NCBI GenBank assembly: GCA_900554615.1
Contig: USIB01000052.1
Span: 1-8,924, forward strand
Source: an uncultured Mycoplasmatota bacterium
GTDB lineage: Bacteria > Bacillota_I > Bacilli_A > RF39 > UBA660
Length of the DNA: 8,924 bases
Reading direction: 5' to 3'
In this document: positions 4,486 to 8,924 of the stretch, one piece after another
How positions within the stretch are numbered: position 1 is the stretch's first letter
Layout of the letters: every line of letters begins with the position of its first letter
Translations under genes and position numbers: made by a program
Notes under the pieces: generated by a model
What the model saw: only the letters and a program-made list of their open reading frames with translations
Databases searched by the model: none
What the model was told of the DNA's origin: nothing

Positions 4486-6518
4486 TGACTATGGATTTTA
4501 ATGATGAGAAACTAGTTAATGATATTGATATTATGGTACTTATAAGTAATATTTCATATTTATCTAGTAGTGAAAAATCTAGGGTACTTTCATTATCTTG
4601 GGTTAGAGAGAAAATTAAGAGAGACCTTCTTGGGAGATGTTTAGAAGGTGATGTTTATGGTAATTTTAGAAGGGTTATTTCTTCACTTGGTGTTGATACT
4701 TTAATTTCTATACTTGATTATAGAACTATTCATGATACTTTTAGGGTACTTACGAGAAGTGATTTTCCTAGTTACAGTGATGATTATAAAATGGGAAATT
4801 ATGATAAAATTGATGAGATTGAGAGTGAGATTGAGAAAAGTAAGTATAGAAATACTAATGAATATAAACTTTTTGTTTGTTTGATGGAAGAGTCTCCTGA
4901 CGAAGTGTTGGAATGGATACTTAATGATGATGATTTATTTAAGGAATATATTAACATTAGTGATAATATGTATTCTATGGTTAGTATGTTTAGTTATGAT
5001 CTTATTGTTAAACTTATATATAAATTGGAAGAACTTGGTTTTGGTACTGGGAATATCTCTTTTAATTTTTCTAGTGTTAATTCTGAAGATAAAATTAGAC
5101 TCCTTGGTGAAAAATTTAGTGATGAGACTATTATTAAGTTAATTGATTATTTTGATGATAAGGCTAAGTCTTATTTCTTTCTTAATGATAAAAGGGCTAT
5201 TTATTTATATAAAAAGGTAAGTGGTTTTACTAATCTTATTAGGTCAGGAGTTAGATTTAGTAGAGATATATTATTACAGAATGATTTTTTTGATATGCTT
5301 AAACACTCTAATTTTTCGGAGTTTAGAAGAAATATTAATGCTGTTGAAAAATATAATGATCCTTTAATTATTCAAAGTAAGCTTTCTAAATATTATGATG
5401 AGCTAATTAATGAATATGATAAAGATAGGGGTATTTTTAAGTATTATGGAAATGTTTTTGATAATCCTAGTTTACTTAAGGAAAATATGAGGGATGATTT
5501 TATTTTTAATTTTGATGTTAGGTATGTTTTTACTTCTTATATAGATTATAATGATGATGGAAAGTTAGTTTTAAAAAATAGTGATGAGTTACTTGATAAG
5601 CTTAAGAATATTACTAGTTTGAAACTTAGTGAAGTGATTGTTGATGCTTTATTTTGTGATAATATTTATAATGTTTGGCTTAATATTAGAGAAATGCTTA
5701 GGTATAATGAGAAGATGATACCTTCTGACAGAATTATTGCTGATGAGAGAGTTAGTTTTTATGAATTGATTTTTAATTTTGATAATGTTTCTTCTGATGA
5801 TAAAATTGAACTTTTTAATAAGTTGAAAGATAAAAATATTAATTCTATGTTTTATGATGATTTGAGAAAATTAAAGGATTATGCTTATGATAGGATTAGG
5901 GATGATATGTTCGTTATTTCTAATAATAGTGATAAAATAAGTGATGAACTTAGTAAAAAGTATGGTACTGATGTTTATGATTTAAGAGATAGCAAGTATA
6001 CGATGATGGTTAGAACTCTTGGGTGTAGATATCAAGAAGGGACAAACAATAGTAGGGATTGTTATTCAATTATTTCTGATGAAAATAATGAAGTTTATGA
6101 GCACGGTAACTATGATAATATATATGGGTATTCTTTTTTTGATAATGATATGGTTATTCATATGTTAGAGAAGGATTCTTTTAGTAGTGATATTAGTGAT
6201 AGAAGTGGTGTTAGTAGATATGTTAATAGAATTATGACTTCTAAAGAACTTACTAATGGTAGTAGTTGGTATAGTGAAGTTGATATTGCTAATAAAAAGG
6301 ATGATAATGGTAAATATAAGACAATGAAACCTGATTTTATTATTGCTTATGATTTTGTTAGTGATTTAAATGTTATAGAAAGTAAAAGGCTTGGTATTCC
6401 TATTGTGTTAATTAAAAAAAGTTTACTTAAAGATAGTGATAGGATAGATACTGGTTTTAATGATGATGTTGATATTTATAATAGTTTTGATGGATATAGA
6501 AATAAAATTGTTAGATAG
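4482..6518 (+). CDS. Uncharacterised 678-residue protein
   Basis: I do not recognise this protein. It is acidic and rich in Asp, Asn, Ser and Tyr, with no signal peptide, membrane segment, nucleotide-binding loop or zinc motif. Residues about 10-480 look mostly helical with repeated short helix pairs (for example SSDDKIELFNKLKDKNINS at 437-455), suggesting a helical-repeat scaffold. A C-terminal domain (about 490-650) looks alpha/beta: YTMMVRTLGCRYQEG (506-520), CYSIISDEN (527-535), DNDMVIHMLEKDSF (554-567), YSEVDI (597-602), KPDFIIAYD (616-624) and LGIPIVLIKK (637-646). I have a vague recollection of similar C-terminal segments in unnamed Firmicutes proteins, but no function. The longest frame starts at 4482 and overlaps the polymerase stop by ATGA. 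However, AGGAG at 4477-4481 abuts that ATG, so the third ATG at 4491 (9-base spacing) is the better-supported start. It is probably co-transcribed with the polymerase. Confidence 0.88.
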   Translation: MMTMDFNDEKLVNDIDIMVLISNISYLSSSEKSRVLSLSWVREKIKRDLLGRCLEGDVYGNFRRVISSLGVDTLISILDYRTIHDTFRVLTRSDFPSYSDDYKMGNYDKIDEIESEIEKSKYRNTNEYKLFVCLMEESPDEVLEWILNDDDLFKEYINISDNMYSMVSMFSYDLIVKLIYKLEELGFGTGNISFNFSSVNSEDKIRLLGEKFSDETIIKLIDYFDDKAKSYFFLNDKRAIYLYKKVSGFTNLIRSGVRFSRDILLQNDFFDMLKHSNFSEFRRNINAVEKYNDPLIIQSKLSKYYDELINEYDKDRGIFKYYGNVFDNPSLLKENMRDDFIFNFDVRYVFTSYIDYNDDGKLVLKNSDELLDKLKNITSLKLSEVIVDALFCDNIYNVWLNIREMLRYNEKMIPSDRIIADERVSFYELIFNFDNVSSDDKIELFNKLKDKNINSMFYDDLRKLKDYAYDRIRDDMFVISNNSDKISDELSKKYGTDVYDLRDSKYTMMVRTLGCRYQEGTNNSRDCYSIISDENNEVYEHGNYDNIYGYSFFDNDMVIHMLEKDSFSSDISDRSGVSRYVNRIMTSKELTNGSSWYSEVDIANKKDDNGKYKTMKPDFIIAYDFVSDLNVIESKRLGIPIVLIKKSLLKDSDRIDTGFNDDVDIYNSFDGYRNKIVR

Positions 6519-6533
6519 GAAAGGTGATTTGAG

Positions 6534-8696
6534 ATGAATGATATTATTATTGATGGTATTGTTAATAATTTAGGTATAAAAAAAGAAAGTGTAATTGCAA
6601 CTTTAAATTTATTAGATGAAGGTGCTACTATTCCTTTTATTGCTAGATATAGGAAAGAGGTTACTGGAGCACTTGATGAAGAACAAATTAGAAGTATTAA
6701 TGATGTTTATGAATATCAAGTTAATTTACTTAAAAGAAAAGAAGATGTTATTAGACTTATTGATGAAAAAGGTCTTCTGACTGAAGAAATTAAAGATAAT
6801 ATATTAAAATGTGAAAAGTTAGTGGATGTTGAAGATATTTATAGGCCTTATAAGGAAAAGAAAAAAACTAAAGCTACTGAAGCTATTAAAAATGGGTTAG
6901 AGCCTCTTGCTAAAATAATTATGTCTTTTAAAAATGTTGATATAAGTGAAATTGCTAAGTCTTATATTAATGATAATGTTAAGGATGTTGAGGCCGCTAC
7001 TGAAGGCGCTAGTTATATTATTGCTGAATGGATTAGTGATAATGCTAGCTATCGTAAGTGGATTAGAAATAATATGATGAATAGGGGAATTATTAAAACA
7101 AAAAAGAAAAAGAATAGTGAAGATAATGAAGGTACTTATGAAATGTATTATGATTATGAAGAGAAGATAAAGTTTATTAAACCTCATAGGGTTCTTGCTA
7201 TTAATAGGGGTGAAAAAGAGGGGGTGCTTTCGGTAAATATTTGTGTAGATGATGATTATATTATTTCTTATTTAGAGGGAAAAATTATTAAAAATGATAA
7301 GGTAATGTCTGCTGATATAGTTAAGAATGCTATTAAAGATAGTTATAAAAGGCTTATTATTCCTAGTATTGAAAGGGAGGTTAGAAGTGAACTTAAGGAG
7401 ATTAGTGAGGAGGCTGCTACTAAAGTGTTTGGACATAATCTAGAGAATCTTATTTTAACCCCTCCTATGAAAGATGTTACTGTTCTAGGTTTTGATCCAG
7501 CCTTTAGAACTGGTTGTAAACTTGCTGTTGTTAGTCCTACTTCTAGTGTTCTTAATATTTCGGTTATTTATCCACATGAGCCTCATAATAAATGGGAAGA
7601 ATCTAAAAGTGTTTTAAAGGATTTATTTAAAAAGTACAATATTGATGTTGTGGCTATAGGAAATGGTACTGCTTCTAGAGAAAGTGAGAAATTGGTTGCT
7701 GAAACTATTAGTGAATATAAGGAAAAAGATGTTAAATATATTATTGTTAGTGAAGCGGGTGCTAGTGTTTATTCTGCTAGTGAACTTGCTATTAAGGAGT
7801 TTCCTGATTTAACTGTTGAAAAAAGAAGTGCAATTAGCATTGCAAGAAGGCTTCAAGACCCTTTATCTGAACTTGTTAAAATTGATAGTAAGAGTATTGG
7901 TGTTGGTCAGTATCAACATGATGTTAATGAAAAGAAACTAGATGAATCTCTTAATTTTGTTGTTTCTAAATGTGTTAATAATGTTGGTGTTAATATTAAT
8001 ACTGCTAGTTCATCTATTTTAAAGTATATTTCTGGTCTTACTAAGAGTTCTATTGATAAAATAATAAAATATAGGGAAAATCATGGTAAAATTGTATCTA
8101 GAGATGAACTTATTAAAAATAAGGTTCTTTCTCCTAAAACATATGAACAATCTATAGGTTTCATGAGAATTATTGATGGAAGTAATCCTATGGATGTTAC
8201 TTCTATTCACCCTGAGAGTTATGAAATTGCCTGTAGATTACTTGATATGTATGGTTTTGGAATCGGGGACCTTGGAAGTAAAAAACTTAATGATGTTCTA
8301 GAGAGTATTGATGTTAATGATGTTAGTTCTAAACTTGGTACTGATGTTTATACATTGGAAGATATTATTAAATGTCTTTCTAAGCCTAATAGGGATTTTA
8401 GAGATGATTTTGATAAGCCACTACTTAAGAGTGATATTCTTAAAATAGAGGATTTGAGAGTTGGTATGGAACTTTTTGGCACAGTTAGAAATGTTGTTGA
8501 TTTTGGTGCTTTCATTGATATTGGATTACATGATGATGGATTAGTTCATATTTCTAAAATGACTGATAAATATATTAAACATCCTAGTGAAATTGTTTCG
8601 GTTGGAGATATTGTTACTTGTTATGTTGATGATATTTCTTTAGAGAAGAATAGGGTTGGTCTTTCATTAATTAATCCTAATATGGTTAAAAATTAG
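6534..8696 (+). CDS. tex: Tex, S1 RNA-binding transcription accessory protein
   Basis: This full-length 720-residue Tex protein (family about 710-790) is a cytoplasmic nucleic-acid-binding factor linked to transcription and stress or toxin tolerance, related to eukaryotic Spt6. The N-terminal helical Tex region includes DEGATIPFIARYRKEVTGALDEEQI (28-52) and DIYRPYKEKKKTKA (101-114). A YqgF/RNase H-like domain (about 315-445) contains GFDPAFRTGCK (319-329) and GNGTASRESE (376-385). The signature DPLSELVKIDSKSIGVGQYQ (442-461) follows. Helix-hairpin-helix repeats cover about 480-550 (VGVNINTASSSIL, 484-496), and an S1 domain closes the protein (about 643-712; GTVRNVVDFGAFIDIG at 649-664, DGLVHISKM at 668-676). 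AAGGTGAT at 6521-6528 is an excellent ribosome site and fixes the ATG. The gene follows the unknown protein by 15 bases and ends the cluster. No clear terminator follows; an AT-rich 11-bp stem (8711-8721 with 8743-8753) lacks a T-tract. Confidence 0.97.
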   Translation: MNDIIIDGIVNNLGIKKESVIATLNLLDEGATIPFIARYRKEVTGALDEEQIRSINDVYEYQVNLLKRKEDVIRLIDEKGLLTEEIKDNILKCEKLVDVEDIYRPYKEKKKTKATEAIKNGLEPLAKIIMSFKNVDISEIAKSYINDNVKDVEAATEGASYIIAEWISDNASYRKWIRNNMMNRGIIKTKKKKNSEDNEGTYEMYYDYEEKIKFIKPHRVLAINRGEKEGVLSVNICVDDDYIISYLEGKIIKNDKVMSADIVKNAIKDSYKRLIIPSIEREVRSELKEISEEAATKVFGHNLENLILTPPMKDVTVLGFDPAFRTGCKLAVVSPTSSVLNISVIYPHEPHNKWEESKSVLKDLFKKYNIDVVAIGNGTASRESEKLVAETISEYKEKDVKYIIVSEAGASVYSASELAIKEFPDLTVEKRSAISIARRLQDPLSELVKIDSKSIGVGQYQHDVNEKKLDESLNFVVSKCVNNVGVNINTASSSILKYISGLTKSSIDKIIKYRENHGKIVSRDELIKNKVLSPKTYEQSIGFMRIIDGSNPMDVTSIHPESYEIACRLLDMYGFGIGDLGSKKLNDVLESIDVNDVSSKLGTDVYTLEDIIKCLSKPNRDFRDDFDKPLLKSDILKIEDLRVGMELFGTVRNVVDFGAFIDIGLHDDGLVHISKMTDKYIKHPSEIVSVGDIVTCYVDDISLEKNRVGLSLINPNMVKN

Positions 8697-8756
8697 TTAT
8701 TTTTGATTATTTTTGTGTAAAATGTGTAATTTTTTTAAGAAATTTACATAAAATAA

Positions 8757-8785
8757 TTGACAGATGGGCAATTTTATAGTATCAT
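8757..8785 (+). promoter_or_regulatory. Sigma-A-type promoter of tRNA-Gly
   Basis: TTGACA (8757-8762) is a perfect -35 and TATCAT (8780-8785) a 5-of-6 -10 at the ideal 17-base spacing. Transcription would start near 8792, about 11 bases before the mature tRNA. This is the strongest promoter in the window, as expected for a stable RNA. Confidence 0.85.
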
Positions 8786-8802
8786 TATTATTGCCTACTG
8801 AT

Positions 8803-8876
8803 GCAGGTGTAGTTTAATGGTAGAACCTCAGCCTTCCAAGCTGACTGCGTGAGTTCGATTCTCATCACCTGCTCCA
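8803..8876 (+). tRNA. tRNA-Gly(TCC)
   Basis: The 74-base gene folds as a complete cloverleaf. GCAGGTG (8803-8809) pairs perfectly with CACCTGC (8866-8872). The D arm includes GTTTAATGGTAGAAC. Anticodon stem TCAGC/GCTGA (8828-8832, 8840-8844) encloses the loop CTTCCAA with anticodon TCC at 8835-8837, reading GGA and probably other glycine codons. The T arm GTGAG/CTCAT holds the loop TTCGATT (8854-8860). The discriminator base is T and CCA (8874-8876) is encoded. It has its own promoter upstream. Confidence 0.98.
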
Positions 8877-8887
8877 TTGACGAATCT

Positions 8888-8909
8888 GTTCGAACTATTT
8901 AGTTTGAAC
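8888..8909. repeat. Hairpin downstream of tRNA-Gly
   Basis: GTTCGAAC (8888-8895) and GTTTGAAC (8902-8909) form an 8-bp stem with one G-T wobble and the loop TATTTA. It lies 12 bases after the tRNA. No T-tract follows, so a terminator is uncertain; it may be a processing structure or part of the leader of whatever lies to the right. Confidence 0.35.
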
Positions 8910-8924
8910 TTGATATATAGAATC

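Noticed and set aside
4483..4488. TGA read as tryptophan (Mycoplasma-type code)
   Set aside because: TGG is used for Trp throughout, no ORF has an internal TGA, and the TGA here ends the polymerase right where the next gene starts with its own ribosome site.
3401..5142. Alternative frames within the polymerase and the unknown gene
   Set aside because: They are hydrophobic low-complexity shadows of the main frames and have no independent support.
6897..8210. Minus-strand frames within tex
   Set aside because: Antisense to a fully recognised gene, short, and without ribosome sites.
8711..8753. Terminator after tex
   Set aside because: An 11-bp stem with one wobble is possible, but it is nearly all A-T, has a 21-base loop, and is followed by TAATTGACA (the tRNA promoter), not a T-tract.
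291..8876. A larger mobile island ending at the tRNA-Gly gene
   Set aside because: No integrase, no repeated tRNA end, and the four genes between the IS and the tRNA share one host-like codon style and include the housekeeping-type tex gene.

Overview
The window is a low-GC, AT-rich stretch of a bacterial chromosome. It most resembles the Firmicutes/Mollicutes-side Bacilli, such as uncultured gut lineages. Supporting signs are the very strong T-ended codon bias, AGA/AGG as nearly the only arginine codons, Shine-Dalgarno sites matching AGGAGG and AAGGTGAT, and a tRNA-Gly of Firmicutes type. TGG encodes Trp, no ORF has an internal TGA, and TGA ends the polymerase gene, so genetic code 11 fits. 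I cannot name the species.

Layout, left to right. (1) The window cuts a minus-strand gene for a small membrane protein of the DUF6512 type; only its first 57 codons are present. (2) The divergent intergenic region carries two orphan hairpins and is interrupted at 291-1948 by a complete 1658-bp insertion sequence of the ISL3 family. It has 28-bp ends matching at 27 positions, an exact 8-bp target duplication (CAAAAAGA), one intact 434-aa DDE transposase, three direct copies of the end motif at the left, and a terminator-like hairpin just inside each end. (3) A compact four-gene plus-strand cluster follows: an exported aryl-sulfate-sulfotransferase-like protein that lacks propeller histidines, a Y-family DNA polymerase with a clamp-binding motif, a 678-aa protein of unknown function, and the RNA-binding transcription accessory protein Tex. 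(4) Last is tRNA-Gly(TCC) with its own near-consensus promoter.

The four genes are separated by 2, -4 and 15 bases, so they are probably co-transcribed and partly translation-coupled. No single pathway obviously joins them. Polymerase Y (lesion bypass) and Tex (RNA/transcription, tolerance of damage) both touch nucleic-acid stress; the unknown protein between them is the least explained part. The IS is very likely a foreign arrival: its transposase prefers A-ended codons while the resident plus-strand genes prefer T-ended ones. I see no CRISPR array, defence island, toxin-antitoxin pair or phage module. The most notable items are the undecayed ISL3 element and its end architecture, the histidine-less sulfotransferase relative, and the uncharacterised 678-aa gene.
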